This document shows, piece by piece, positions 52,280 through 60,860 of a DNA stretch of 64,000 nucleotides; position 1 is the stretch's first letter; each line of letters starts with the position of its first letter. Source of the DNA: JBMOOG01 sp049324535 (GTDB lineage: Bacteria; Pseudomonadota; Alphaproteobacteria; Rhodobacterales; Rhodobacteraceae); contig JBMOOG010000001.1 of the NCBI GenBank assembly GCA_049324535.1, forward strand, positions 496,001-560,000, in the 5' to 3' direction. Under the pieces are notes generated by a model, which saw only the letters and a program-made list of their open reading frames with translations, had not been told where the DNA came from and did not search any database. Made by a program: the position numbers and the translations under genes.

Positions 52280-53908
52280 ATGCAGCAGTTCATGAATTCC
52301 AGGGAGACCCTTGTCACCGAGGCCCTCGACGGGCTCTTGCGGACCGGGGGCGGGCGGCTTGCCCGGCTTGACGGCTATCCGCACATCAAGGTCGTCGTGC
52401 GCACCGACTGGGACCGGTCGCGCGTGGCGCTGGTCTCGGGGGGCGGCTCGGGGCACGAGCCGTCGCACGCGGGCTTCGTCGGTCGCGGCATGCTGACGGC
52501 GGCGGTCTGCGGCGACGTTTTCGCCAGCCCGTCGGTCGATGCGGTGCTTGCGGGGATCCTTGCCGTCACCGGGCCGGCCGGGTGCCTGCTGATCGTGAAG
52601 AACTACACCGGCGACCGGCTGAACTTCGGGCTCGCCGCCGAGCGCGCCCGCGCCTTCGGTCTGAAGGTGGCGATGGTGATCGTCGATGACGACGTGGCGC
52701 TGCCCGACCTGCCGCAGCCGCGCGGGGTGGCGGGGACGCTCTTCGTGCACAAGATCGCGGGGGCTCTGGCCGAGAAGGGGGCGGATCTCGACACGGTGGC
52801 GGCGGCGGCTCGGCGGGTCATCGAGGGGGCAATCTCGATCGGCATGTCGCTCGACACCTGCACGGTGCCCGGCTCGCCCAAGGAGCAGCGCATCGCCCTG
52901 GGCAAGGCCGAACTCGGGCTTGGAATCCACGGCGAGGCGGGGATCGAGCAGGTCGATTTTGCCGGCGCCCGGGCGGCGATGGACATGGTGGCCGACCGGC
53001 TGGCGCCGCACATGGGCGAGGGCGATCATGTCGCTCTGCTGAACAACCTCGGCAGCGCCACACCGCTCGAGATGTCGGTGCTGACCGAGGAACTCGCCCG
53101 GTCGCGGCTCGGGCCCCGCATCCGCTGGATCGTCGGCCCGGCGCCGCTCATGACCTCGCTCGACATGCACGGGTTCTCGCTGTCCTTGCTGCCGGTCTCG
53201 CCCTACGAGGTCGAGGCGCTGGCCGCGCCGGTCGGTCCGCACGCCTGGCCGGGCCTGGCCGAGATGGGCGAGGTGGCGGTGCTGCCCCTGCCCGACGGGC
53301 TTGCCCCGATCCAGCCGATGCCGTCGCGCCACGACGGTCACCGCGCGCTGCTCGAGCGCTGCTGCGCGCTGATGATCGCGGCCGAGGCCGACCTCAATGC
53401 GCTGGATGCGCGCGCGGGCGACGGCGACACGGGGACGACCCTCGCCACCGCGGCGCGCGCGCTGGCCTCGGCGCTCGACCGGCTGCCGCTTGCGGACGCC
53501 ACCCAGCTTTACCGGGCGATCGGCGGGGAACTCAGCCAGACCATGGGCGGCTCGTCGGGTGTGCTGCTCGCGATCTTCTTCGCCGCGGCCGGCGATGCCT
53601 CGGCCTCGGGCAAGCCCTGGATCGGGGCCCTGTCGGCGGGGCTCGAGCGGGTCATGCAGGTGGGCGGCGCCCGGCCGGGGGACCGCACCATGATCGACGC
53701 GCTGGCGCCCGCTCTGGCCGCCCTGCCGCAGGGGATCGAGCCGGCGGCGAAGGCGGCGCGCCGGGGGGCCGACGCGACCGCCGGCATCACCCGCGCCAAG
53801 GCCGGACGGGCGGCCTATCTGTCGCAGGACAAGCTGGCCGGGCACAACGACCCCGGCGCCGAGGCGGTCGCGCGGCTCTTCGAGGGGCTTGCCCGCGCGG
53901 GCGGCTGA
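52280..53908 (+). CDS. Dihydroxyacetone-kinase-type protein, DhaK and DhaL domains fused
   Basis: The 542-residue protein joins a DhaK domain (GGGSGHEPSHAGFVG 53-67, NYTGDRLNF 108-116, covalent substrate His217 in GLGIHGEAG) to a DhaL ATP-binding domain (LDARAGDGDTGTTLATAA and MGGSSGVLLAIFF). This is the ATP-dependent one-chain form. Relatives phosphorylate dihydroxyacetone or tetruloses such as erythrulose. It follows the transporter by 10 bp, so the pathway probably passes through a short ketose. The exact substrate is not determined. Confidence 0.9.
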   Translation: MQQFMNSRETLVTEALDGLLRTGGGRLARLDGYPHIKVVVRTDWDRSRVALVSGGGSGHEPSHAGFVGRGMLTAAVCGDVFASPSVDAVLAGILAVTGPAGCLLIVKNYTGDRLNFGLAAERARAFGLKVAMVIVDDDVALPDLPQPRGVAGTLFVHKIAGALAEKGADLDTVAAAARRVIEGAISIGMSLDTCTVPGSPKEQRIALGKAELGLGIHGEAGIEQVDFAGARAAMDMVADRLAPHMGEGDHVALLNNLGSATPLEMSVLTEELARSRLGPRIRWIVGPAPLMTSLDMHGFSLSLLPVSPYEVEALAAPVGPHAWPGLAEMGEVAVLPLPDGLAPIQPMPSRHDGHRALLERCCALMIAAEADLNALDARAGDGDTGTTLATAARALASALDRLPLADATQLYRAIGGELSQTMGGSSGVLLAIFFAAAGDASASGKPWIGALSAGLERVMQVGGARPGDRTMIDALAPALAALPQGIEPAAKAARRGADATAGITRAKAGRAAYLSQDKLAGHNDPGAEAVARLFEGLARAGG

Positions 53909-53921
53909 TCCGGGCGGCCGG

Positions 53922-55184
53922 TCAGTCCCCCCGTGACCGCGCCAGCGCCGTGACGAGGCGCGAGACCTCCGGCACGAGGGGAAAGAGCGCCGCCTGAAGC
54001 GCATGGTAGATGTCGGGCTTTCCGCGGAACTGGCGCTCGGCCGGTCGGCCCGCGTCGTCAAGCTCGGGGTACCAGCCGCCCGCGCCGTGATCGATCAGCC
54101 GCGCGTCGGCAAACCGCCAGAGCCTGCGGTACCAGTCCTCGTCCCCCGCGGCCGGCGCGGTCTTCAGAAGGGCGGCCATGGCGCCGATGGCCTCGGTCAC
54201 CGGCCACCAGTAGCGGTCGCGCACAGCGACCGTCCCCGAGGCATCGAGCGTGTAGGCAAGCCCGCCGTCCGGCAGCCAGGCGTCGGCAAGCGCCTGCGTG
54301 ACCAGCCGGCGCGCCCGGTCCGGCGCGCCATCGTCCGGACGGCCGCAGAGGTCCCAATGCTGGATCACCAGACGCCCGAGCTCGAGCGAATGCCCCGGCG
54401 TCGTGCCCTGCGGGCGAAACATCGGATTGCCCCGATAGTCGGGATCGACACTCCAGTCGGCGCGGTAGTGTTCGGGGATGCGCCAGCCGTGGTCCGGCGC
54501 CATCCGGCCCACGAAGAAGTCGAGGATGCGCCCGGCCCGATCGCGCCAGAGGGTCTCGCCGGTGGCCTCGTAGGCGCCGAGGAACGCCTCGACGCCGTGC
54601 ATGTTGGCGTTCATCCCGCGGTAGGAGGAGAACGGGGTCCAGTCGGCGGCGAATTCCTCGCAGAGCAGGCCCCGTGACTCGTCCCAGAACCGCCGGTCGA
54701 TGATCTCGGCAATGTCGGCGATCAGACGATCCGCGTCGGGGTGGCCGATCGCGCGGGCGCTGGTCGCGGCCAGAAGCACGAAGACGTGTCCGTAGGCAAG
54801 CTTGGTGCCGTCCCCACCGGCGCCCGCGCCCAGCGGCGCGGCTCCGGCCACCGACCAGGCGTAGCCGCCATGACGCGCGTCGCGGTGGTGCCGCCAGAGG
54901 AAGTCCATCCCGGCATCGATGATCCGCTCGCAGTCGGGTTCGCCCCAGGCCTGTCCCAGAGCGTAGGAATGGACGAGCCGGGTCGTCGTGTGCAGTTCCT
55001 GTGCGCCGTGGGGCAGGGGGGTGCCGTCCTGCGCCAGCACGTCGAAACCGCCATCGCCGCGCAGGCTCCGGCGGAAGAAGCCGAGCTGGCGCCGCGCGTC
55101 CGAAGCCAGCCAGGAGCGGTGGCCGGGGTCGGCAAGCCAGGGCGTGGCGGCCTCGGCCGGTCCGGGGGCGTCCAGTCGGGTCAT
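53922..55184 (-). CDS. AGE-family (N-acylglucosamine 2-epimerase/mannose isomerase-like) protein
   Basis: The 420-residue protein has an (alpha/alpha)6-barrel pattern with family landmarks: GFFRRSLRGDGGFDVLAQDG, TTRLVHSYALG, GTKLAYGHVFVLLAATSA, NANMHGVEAFLGAYEATG, GTTPGHSLELGRLV and KPDIYHALQAALFPL. Such proteins isomerise aldoses and ketoses or epimerise at C2 without phosphate. MTRLDAPG at 55184 is the chosen start; an earlier in-frame ATG adds 17 residues. It is convergent with the kinase gene, 13 bp apart, and probably serves the same sugar pathway. Confidence 0.86.
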   Translation of the reverse strand: MTRLDAPGPAEAATPWLADPGHRSWLASDARRQLGFFRRSLRGDGGFDVLAQDGTPLPHGAQELHTTTRLVHSYALGQAWGEPDCERIIDAGMDFLWRHHRDARHGGYAWSVAGAAPLGAGAGGDGTKLAYGHVFVLLAATSARAIGHPDADRLIADIAEIIDRRFWDESRGLLCEEFAADWTPFSSYRGMNANMHGVEAFLGAYEATGETLWRDRAGRILDFFVGRMAPDHGWRIPEHYRADWSVDPDYRGNPMFRPQGTTPGHSLELGRLVIQHWDLCGRPDDGAPDRARRLVTQALADAWLPDGGLAYTLDASGTVAVRDRYWWPVTEAIGAMAALLKTAPAAGDEDWYRRLWRFADARLIDHGAGGWYPELDDAGRPAERQFRGKPDIYHALQAALFPLVPEVSRLVTALARSRGD

Positions 55185-55254
55185 GCAAGCCTCGCGCGTG
55201 TCCTGCCGCCTTGATGCACCCTCTGCCGGCCACACTCAAGGCGGCGGCCGCGCC

Positions 55255-56010
55255 TCAGGTCGGATAGCCGAAGATGTCGAAGTCGCGCCGGTAGAGCCGG
55301 GCGACGATCGCGCGCGCCTCGTCCGTGTAGTCGGACGCCACCCGGTCCGTCGCGTCGGTGACCGGGTGGCGTCCCTGGTCATGGGTGGCGCCGAAGACGC
55401 GCGCGACCACCGTGGTCAGGTCCCGGTCCAGGGTCTCGACCCGGCCGATCAGGTCGAAGTCGTCGGGCGGCAGCAGCAGAAGATCCGCCTGCGGCGCCCA
55501 GTGGGCGTCAAGCCAGAGTCCGCGGTCGGCGAGAAACCGGCAGAACTCGGTGAAGGTGGGAACCGGACCTCCGGGCGCCACCCGGAAGTGCCGGTCCAGC
55601 TGGCGCTTGGCCCCGAGGATCTTGTCACGATAGGCCGAGAGCACCCGGGCGTAGGGGTCGCGCACGAAGGTGAAGCGGAAGGCCTCGCCGGCGGCGAGGC
55701 CGGCCACCTGCGCCGCGGTCATGCGTGACGGGCGCAGCATCCGGCTTTTTGCGCGTGTGGCCCCGGCGCGGCTGAAGGCCGAGTGCTGCGCGAGCACCGT
55801 CATCACCGTCGAGTTCGCGGCCTTGGGGATCCGGTTGTAGAAGACCGGCTCCTGCGGCGAATAGGCGCCGCGCATGTCCAGATGGAAGACGCTGACCGGA
55901 CCCTCGCACGGATAGCGCCGGTAGAACGGACGGAGAAACCGCAGCAACGGCCGCCCGAGGCGGTCCCTCGGATCCTCGGCGGGCCGGTGGGGGCCGGTGG
56001 TGTCGGTCAT
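55255..56010 (-). CDS. Sulfotransferase family 2 protein
   Basis: Sulfotransferases move sulfate from PAPS to a hydroxyl or amine. The 251-residue protein has the 5'-phosphosulfate-binding segment NRIPKAANSTVMTVL, the 3'-phosphate-binding FVRDPYARVLSAYRDKI, and later VETLDRDLTTVVARVFG, typical of the carbohydrate sulfotransferase-2 group. No glycan genes lie near it. The bifunctional ATP sulfurylase-APS kinase at the end of the window could make the donor if APS kinase activity is present. Confidence 0.82.
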   Translation of the reverse strand: MTDTTGPHRPAEDPRDRLGRPLLRFLRPFYRRYPCEGPVSVFHLDMRGAYSPQEPVFYNRIPKAANSTVMTVLAQHSAFSRAGATRAKSRMLRPSRMTAAQVAGLAAGEAFRFTFVRDPYARVLSAYRDKILGAKRQLDRHFRVAPGGPVPTFTEFCRFLADRGLWLDAHWAPQADLLLLPPDDFDLIGRVETLDRDLTTVVARVFGATHDQGRHPVTDATDRVASDYTDEARAIVARLYRRDFDIFGYPT

Positions 56011-56201
56011 GGGGCGGACCCGCCGGACAAAGGCCGCCGAAGGCCGGGCCGCGCCGTGGCGGTCGGCGCCGGGTCTGCCTCCGGACGGTGCCGGTCGGTC
56101 GGGCTGGGCGAGCGGATGGCCGGAGTCATGACGGAAACCTGTTGCGGTCCGGGACCCCTTCCCGGACGACCGGCCCAGTCAGTCGGTTTTCCGGCGCGGC
56201 G

Positions 56202-56384
56202 TCAAGAATCCGCGAGATTGCGGGCCACGAGCCAGGACACCGGCAGGGCGACCAGGGCGCCAAGGACCGCCGCCACGACGATCGACTTCAGGTCGAACAG
56301 ATTCATCGTCAGCGCGGCCACCACGGCCGAACCGGCGAGCGTCGAGCCCGCAAGGGTGTAGATGATGAAGAACAGCCGGGTCAT
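56202..56384 (-). CDS. 60-residue two-span membrane protein
   Basis: The protein is nearly all membrane: MTRLFFIIYTLAGSTLAGSAVVAALTM and SIVVAAVLGALVALPVSWLVARNL. Similar small proteins are common in Rhodobacteraceae and are sometimes mislabelled CTP synthetase. A ribosome-site-like GGAGGCGGGA precedes the ATG at 56384. Function unknown. Confidence 0.7.
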   Translation of the reverse strand: MTRLFFIIYTLAGSTLAGSAVVAALTMNLFDLKSIVVAAVLGALVALPVSWLVARNLADS

Positions 56385-56460
56385 TCCCGCCTCCGTCGCA
56401 GAACATGCGGTTTCCTCGGGCTTTTCTAGGCGTCAGCGGATCACGCGGCCTTGATCCGGA

Positions 56461-56775
56461 TCAACCGCCGAGGTTGTGGCAGTCGAGATCGAAGCGCGCT
56501 TCGCCGGTATCGCCGGGCAGGGCGGTGACCATCGACCCGTCGATCACCTGGCAGCCGGTGACCTGTTCGGCCGCACGGGCCATCAGGGCGGGAACCCCGG
56601 CGCGACGGGCGCGGGGCAGGTAGCCCAGCCGCACCACCTCGGCCCGGGTGCCCGTGTGAAAGACCGTGAAGTCGATGCCGTCGAGCGTGACCCGGTCCCG
56701 CGCCGCGCCGAAGAACGACGGCGCCGGCGAACTGGCGCAGGCGGCGAGAGCAAGCAGGGCGAGGCAGAGGCGCAT
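56461..56775 (-). CDS. Small putative lipoprotein
   Basis: The 104-residue protein begins MRLCLALLALAAC, with a lipobox LAAC at 10-13, so Cys13 would be lipidated. The mature part is short, with DFTVFHTGTRAEVVRLGYLP, AAEQVTGCQVIDGSMVTAL and FDLDCHNLGG; the two later cysteines (C75 and C100 area) could form a disulfide. No family with known function is recognised. It is divergent from the GNAT gene. Confidence 0.7.
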   Translation of the reverse strand: MRLCLALLALAACASSPAPSFFGAARDRVTLDGIDFTVFHTGTRAEVVRLGYLPRARRAGVPALMARAAEQVTGCQVIDGSMVTALPGDTGEARFDLDCHNLGG

Positions 56776-56900
56776 GGGCGCAGGATCGCGTCCGAGGGTT
56801 AACGAACGGTTGACGCGGACCGGGCGGGCGCGCGCGGGGTCGCGGCCGCGGCGATGGGATCGCGCTTCCTTTTGCCTGTCCTGCGGTGCAGGATCGAACG

Positions 56901-57389
56901 ATGTTCACCGCCCGCCCCGTCCGACCGGACGACCAAGCCGGGATCCGCACCCTTCTGATCGCGGCCTTTGCCTCGCCGGCCGAGGCGCATCTGGTCGAGA
57001 GGCTGCGGGCCGACGCTGACGTGGCGAGCGAGGCCGTGGTCGATCGCGACGGCCAGGTCGTGGCCTTCGCCCTGTGCTCGTGGATGATGGCGCCGCAGGG
57101 ATGGGTGGCGCTTGCCCCGGTCGCCACGCTGCCCAGCCAGCAGGGCCGCGGGGCGGGTGCGCTGGCCGTACGGGCCGCGCTGGCTGCGGCGGCGTCGGCC
57201 GGCGCACGGGCGGCGGTCGTTCTGGGGGCGCCGGCCTACTACGGGCGGTTCGGGTTCTCGACCGAGGACGCGCGCGCGATGCAGTCTCCCTATCCGCTCG
57301 AGCACACCGCCGTGCTTGCCTTCGGCCCCGACATCGCCGAGGCCGAGCGTCAGGCGACGCTGGTCTACCCCTCCGCCTTCGCAGGCTGA
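56901..57389 (+). CDS. GNAT-family N-acetyltransferase
   Basis: The 162-residue protein has the GNAT acetyl-CoA loop LPSQQGRGAGALAVRAAL, preceded by VALAPVATL, and GAPAYYGRFGFSTEDA, which puts it in the YhbS-like group. The ATG at 56901 starts directly at the domain (MFTARPVRPDD); a GTG five codons earlier is possible. Substrate unknown. Its 3' end overlaps the end of the convergent GNAT gene by 25 bp. Confidence 0.85.
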   Translation: MFTARPVRPDDQAGIRTLLIAAFASPAEAHLVERLRADADVASEAVVDRDGQVVAFALCSWMMAPQGWVALAPVATLPSQQGRGAGALAVRAALAAAASAGARAAVVLGAPAYYGRFGFSTEDARAMQSPYPLEHTAVLAFGPDIAEAERQATLVYPSAFAG

Positions 57390-57889
57390 ACCGGACGGGC
57401 CATGCGGATGCGCACATGGGTCCGGTCGCCCAACCGGGCGGGAGGGGCGGTCCACAGATCCCGGAACCCCTCGCGCTGCCAGAACGCATGGGCGCGCGGG
57501 TTGTCGGCAAGCACCGCGGCCAGGATCCGCCGCGCGCCTGCCGCCGCGGCCTCGGCGGCAAGTTGCGCGACCATCCGGCGCCCGAGGCCCTGACCGCGCT
57601 GCGCCGGGTCAAGGAGCAGCAGGCCGATGTAGGCGTCCGACGGATCCGGGAACCCCCAGGCCATCGATGCGATGCCGTGCAGGTCGCCGTCCGGACCCCA
57701 GGCGCCCAGATGCACGGGCGGCCTCGGCGACGGGATGGGTGGGGCATCCTCGAAGAAATCGGCCACGGTCTCCGGACCGGGGGACCGGCCGGTCTCGAGC
57801 CATACGTAGTCGGCGGCGCGTGCAAAGAGGGACGCCACCGCGGCCGCGTCCCGGGCGCGAACCAGGGGACGGATCGTGATGCCGCTCAT
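57365..57889 (-). CDS. GNAT-family N-acetyltransferase
   Basis: The 174-residue protein is a GNAT domain with ITIRPLVRARDAAAVASLF at the start, GLLLLDPAQRGQGLGRRMVAQLAAEA as the acetyl-CoA loop and VLADNPRAHAFWQREGF near the end. The start MSGIT at 57889 overlaps the Gre-type gene by 4 bp, so it is translated with it. Substrate unknown. Confidence 0.86.
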   Translation of the reverse strand: MSGITIRPLVRARDAAAVASLFARAADYVWLETGRSPGPETVADFFEDAPPIPSPRPPVHLGAWGPDGDLHGIASMAWGFPDPSDAYIGLLLLDPAQRGQGLGRRMVAQLAAEAAAAGARRILAAVLADNPRAHAFWQREGFRDLWTAPPARLGDRTHVRIRMARPVQPAKAEG

Positions 57890-58380
57890 GGCGGGTCGAG
57901 CCGCTCGATCGCGGTCACGGTCAGAGTCTCGTTGCCGCCGGGCCGCCGCCATTCCAGGCTCTCGCCCACGGCCAGCCCCAGAAGCGCGCGCGCAAGGGGC
58001 GCGTGGGGCGCGATGCGGCCCTGCGCGGCGTCGGCCTCGTCCTCGCCGACGATCTCGAACCGGCGCAGGTTGCCCGCCTCGTCCTCGACGGTGACGCGAT
58101 GGCCGAAGCCGACCCGGTCCTCCGGTGGTGGCGGCACGAGAATGGCCGAGGCCAGCCGGCGGGCCAGATAGCGGATGTCGCGCTCGATCGCGCGTTCGGG
58201 CATGCGATCCAGCCGGTCGGGCCGTGCGCGCAGCCGCGCAAGTTCGGCCTCGGCTTCGGCCATGCGGCGGCGCAGATCCGCAAGCCCCCGGGCGGTGACC
58301 ATGTTGGGGTGCGGACTGACCGGAAGATCGGGCAGGGGCTCGGTGTCGGGGCGGTCCTCGCGGACGAAGGCGCGACTCAT
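57886..58380 (-). CDS. GreA/GreB-type transcription factor-like protein
   Basis: The 164-residue protein has an N-terminal coiled coil (LADLRRRMAEAEAELARLRARPD and ERAIERDIRYLARRL) and a C-terminal FKBP-like Gre domain (VGFGHRVTVEDEAGNLRRFEIVGEDEADAAQGRIAPHAPLARALLG). Gre factors enter the polymerase secondary channel; the acidic tip DE residues used for cleavage are not obvious here, so it may instead be a regulator of the Rnk/Gfh kind. It overlaps both neighbours by 4 bp. Confidence 0.8.
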   Translation of the reverse strand: MSRAFVREDRPDTEPLPDLPVSPHPNMVTARGLADLRRRMAEAEAELARLRARPDRLDRMPERAIERDIRYLARRLASAILVPPPPEDRVGFGHRVTVEDEAGNLRRFEIVGEDEADAAQGRIAPHAPLARALLGLAVGESLEWRRPGGNETLTVTAIERLDPP

Positions 58381-58823
58381 CGCACGATCTCCTCGAGCGG
58401 GTCGTAGAGCGCCCGGTCGCCCCAGGCCGCGACCGCAAGGCTGGACGGCTTGTGCCGCAGCCGCGCCAGTTCGTCCCGGGTCACGAAGCGACGCTGCGTG
58501 ACGACACCTTCGGGGTCGGTCCAGGACGCGGGCAGGGGGCCCGCGGCGCGCGCCCGGAAGAAGACCTCGACCTGATGCCAGCCGGAGGCCGGGTCGTGAA
58601 ACTCGTTCACCAGGCAGGGCTCGCCCACGGCGATGTCCAGCCCGGTTTCCTCCCGCACCTCGCGCGCAAGGTTCTCGGGCAGCGACTGACCTGCATGGAC
58701 CCCGCCACCCGGCGCGCACCAAAGGTCCGGGATGCCGCCCGGCCAGGCGTTGACCAGAAGGAGCCGGTCCTCGTCGTCGAGGATCAGGGCGCGGACGGCA
58801 AGTCGGGGATTGCGGGGCTTCAT
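58377..58823 (-). CDS. NUDIX hydrolase
   Basis: The 148-residue protein has a Nudix box, GGGVHAGQSLPENLAREVREETGL, with the REVREETG catalytic helix intact but Gln in place of the first conserved Glu. It begins in the usual way (PRLAVRALILDDEDRLLLVN). Substrate not predictable. It is first of a chain of three genes (NUDIX, Gre-like, GNAT) that overlap by 4 bp each. Confidence 0.85.
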   Translation of the reverse strand: MKPRNPRLAVRALILDDEDRLLLVNAWPGGIPDLWCAPGGGVHAGQSLPENLAREVREETGLDIAVGEPCLVNEFHDPASGWHQVEVFFRARAAGPLPASWTDPEGVVTQRRFVTRDELARLRHKPSSLAVAAWGDRALYDPLEEIVR

Positions 58824-58864
58824 CGGTCGAGTCTGCCAGAGGCCGCCGGCGCGCGGAAGGGGCC

Positions 58865-59935
58865 TCAGCCGCGCGTGACCCGGTTCACATGGCCCATCTT
58901 CCGACCGGGCCGGGCTTCGGCCTTGCCGTAGAGATGAAGCGCGGCGCCCCGCTCGGACGCGATCTGCGGCACCCGCAGGACATCGTCGCCGATCAGGTTC
59001 TCCATCGTCACATCGGCGTAGCGCCCGCCGTCGCCCAGGGGCCAGCCGGCGATGGCGCGGATGTGCTGCTCGAACTGGTCGATGGCGCAGCCCTGTTGCG
59101 TCCAGTGTCCCGAGTTGTGGACGCGCGGCGCGATCTCGTTCACCAAGAGCCCGCCGCGGGTCACGAACAGCTCGACGCCCATGACCCCGACATAGTCGAG
59201 CGCCGTGAGGATGCGTGCGGCGATCAGGACCGCGTCGGATGCGAGTGACGCGGGAATGCGTGCCGGCACCGTGGTCGTGCGCAGGATCCCGTCGCGGTGG
59301 ACGTTCTCGCCGGGGTCGTAGCAGGCGACCTCGCCGCCGAGGCCTCGCGCGGCGATGACCGAGATCTCGCGTTCGAAGGCGATGAAACCCTCGAGAACCG
59401 AGGGCTGCCCGTTCATGGCGGCCAGTGCGGCCGGGGCGTCGGCCGGTCCGCTGATCCGCGCCTGGCCCTTGCCGTCATAGCCAAGCCGCGTGGTCTTGAG
59501 GATCGACGGCGTGCCGACCCGCTGGATCGCCCGGGTGAGGCTGGCGCTGTCGTCCACGGCGGCCCAGGGCGCCGTGGCCAGTCCGATGCCGTTCAGGAAG
59601 GATTTCTCGCGGATCCGGTCCTGGCTGACCGCCAGCGCGTTGCGGTTCGGCCGGATCGGCCGGGCGGCCTCGATCAGGTCCAGCGCGGCGGTGGGGACGT
59701 TCTCGAATTCGTAGGTGACCGCATCGACCGAGGCCGCAAAGGCGGTCAGCGCGGCCGCGTCCTCGTAGGGGGCGGTGGTGACCCTGTGGGCGACGTCCGC
59801 GGCGGGCGGGTTGGGCGAGGGTTCGAAGATGTGGGTCCGGTAGCCGAGCCGGCTGGCCGCGACGGACAGCATCCGGCCGAGCTGACCGCCGCCCAGGATG
59901 CCGATCACGGATCCGGCGGGCAGAGCTTCAGTCAT
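58865..59935 (-). CDS. purK: 5-(carboxyamino)imidazole ribonucleotide synthase
   Basis: PurK carboxylates AIR with ATP and bicarbonate in purine synthesis. The 356-residue ATP-grasp protein has GILGGGQLGRMLSVAA, EFENVP, SILKTTRLGYDGKGQ, EGFIAFEREISVIAARG and EIAPRVHNSGHWTQQGC. MTEALPAG at 59935 overlaps the purE end by 8 bp, which makes the longer frame unlikely. It is co-transcribed with purE. Confidence 0.95.
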   Translation of the reverse strand: MTEALPAGSVIGILGGGQLGRMLSVAASRLGYRTHIFEPSPNPPAADVAHRVTTAPYEDAAALTAFAASVDAVTYEFENVPTAALDLIEAARPIRPNRNALAVSQDRIREKSFLNGIGLATAPWAAVDDSASLTRAIQRVGTPSILKTTRLGYDGKGQARISGPADAPAALAAMNGQPSVLEGFIAFEREISVIAARGLGGEVACYDPGENVHRDGILRTTTVPARIPASLASDAVLIAARILTALDYVGVMGVELFVTRGGLLVNEIAPRVHNSGHWTQQGCAIDQFEQHIRAIAGWPLGDGGRYADVTMENLIGDDVLRVPQIASERGAALHLYGKAEARPGRKMGHVNRVTRG

Positions 59936-60413
59936 CCGTCGGCTCCTCGGCGACCGAGGCCGACAGCGCCGCGCGCCAGGCGTCGAGACGGTCGGCAAGG
60001 TCCGGATCGCCCAGGGCCAGGATCGCCGCGGCCATCAGCCCGGCGTTCGCGGCGCCCGCCGGTCCGATGGCCATGGTCGCGACCGGATAGCCCCGGGGCA
60101 TCTGGACGATCGAATACAGGCTGTCCACGCCGGAGAGTGCCCGCGTCTGCACCGGCACGCCGATCACCGGCAGCCGGGTCTTCGACGCCATCATGCCGGG
60201 CAGGTGCGCGGCCCCGCCCGCGCCGGCGATGATGACCCGCAGGCCGCGGCCCGCCGCCTCGCGCCCGTATGACCACAGCCGGTCCGGGGTCCGGTGCGCC
60301 GAGACGATCCGGGTCTCGTAGGCGATGCCCAGCTCGTCGAGGACCGTTGCCGCCTCGCGCATCGTGGGCCAGTCGGACTGGCTGCCCATGATGATCCCGA
60401 CCTGTGCCGTCAT
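59928..60413 (-). CDS. purE: N5-carboxyaminoimidazole ribonucleotide mutase
   Basis: PurE moves the carboxyl group of N5-CAIR to give CAIR. The 161 residues have the phosphate-binding GIIMGSQSDWPTM, SAHRTPDR, AGAGGAAHLPGMMASKT and PVQTRALSGVDSLYSIVQMPRGYPVATMAIG, all class I PurE features. MTAQVGI at 60413 begins the domain directly. Confidence 0.96.
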   Translation of the reverse strand: MTAQVGIIMGSQSDWPTMREAATVLDELGIAYETRIVSAHRTPDRLWSYGREAAGRGLRVIIAGAGGAAHLPGMMASKTRLPVIGVPVQTRALSGVDSLYSIVQMPRGYPVATMAIGPAGAANAGLMAAAILALGDPDLADRLDAWRAALSASVAEEPTDD

Positions 60414-60458
60414 GACCCGTCTCCACCTGTTCACGGGCCAGTACAACAGCCCGGAAGA

Positions 60459-60677
60459 TCAGGCAATGATGTCGGGCGTCAGCTGGTCCTGAAGTCGCGT
60501 GATCTGGTCCTTGAGCCCCAGCTTCTGCTTCTTGAGGCGCCGCAGCGTGAGTTGGTCCCCGCGGCCGGTGGCCTCGAGTGCGTGAATCGCCTCGTCCAGG
60601 TCGCGGTGCTCGCGGCGAAGCACCTCGAGCTTCACGCGCAACACTTCCAGGTAGTCCATCTCGAAATGGGCGTTCAT
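60459..60677 (-). CDS. DUF465 (YdcH-type) small coiled-coil protein
   Basis: The 72-residue protein is one helical hairpin: a first helix with LEVLRVKLEVLRREHRDLDEAI and a second with TLRRLKKQKLGLKDQITRLQDQL. The second matches the DUF465 signature (LKKxKLxLKDxI). Function unknown. It lies 45 bp before purE on the same strand. Confidence 0.88.
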   Translation of the reverse strand: MNAHFEMDYLEVLRVKLEVLRREHRDLDEAIHALEATGRGDQLTLRRLKKQKLGLKDQITRLQDQLTPDIIA

Positions 60678-60768
60678 GGCGGCCTTCTTGTCCCGAGTCG
60701 TGGGTCAGTGTGCGCCGAAACATAGCATTTCCGGGCGGTTGCAGGGAAGAAAATCGGGCCGGCCCGGT

Positions 60769-60800
60769 CTTGCCCGCCGGATCGTGCTCACCCATATAAT
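60769..60800 (+). promoter_or_regulatory. Heat-shock-like promoter of hsp20
   Basis: CTTGCC (60769-60774), 16 bp and CCCATAT (60791-60797) resemble the alphaproteobacterial RpoH promoter pattern, and TATAAT is embedded at 60795-60800. CTTGCCCG (60769-60776) and its complement CGGGCAAG (60801-60808) flank the element as an inverted repeat. Confidence 0.5.
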
Positions 60801-60860
60801 CGGGCAAGGGCCGCCAGAGGCGGGGCCCGCAACGCTGTCGCTTTCGAGGACATGCCCGCG

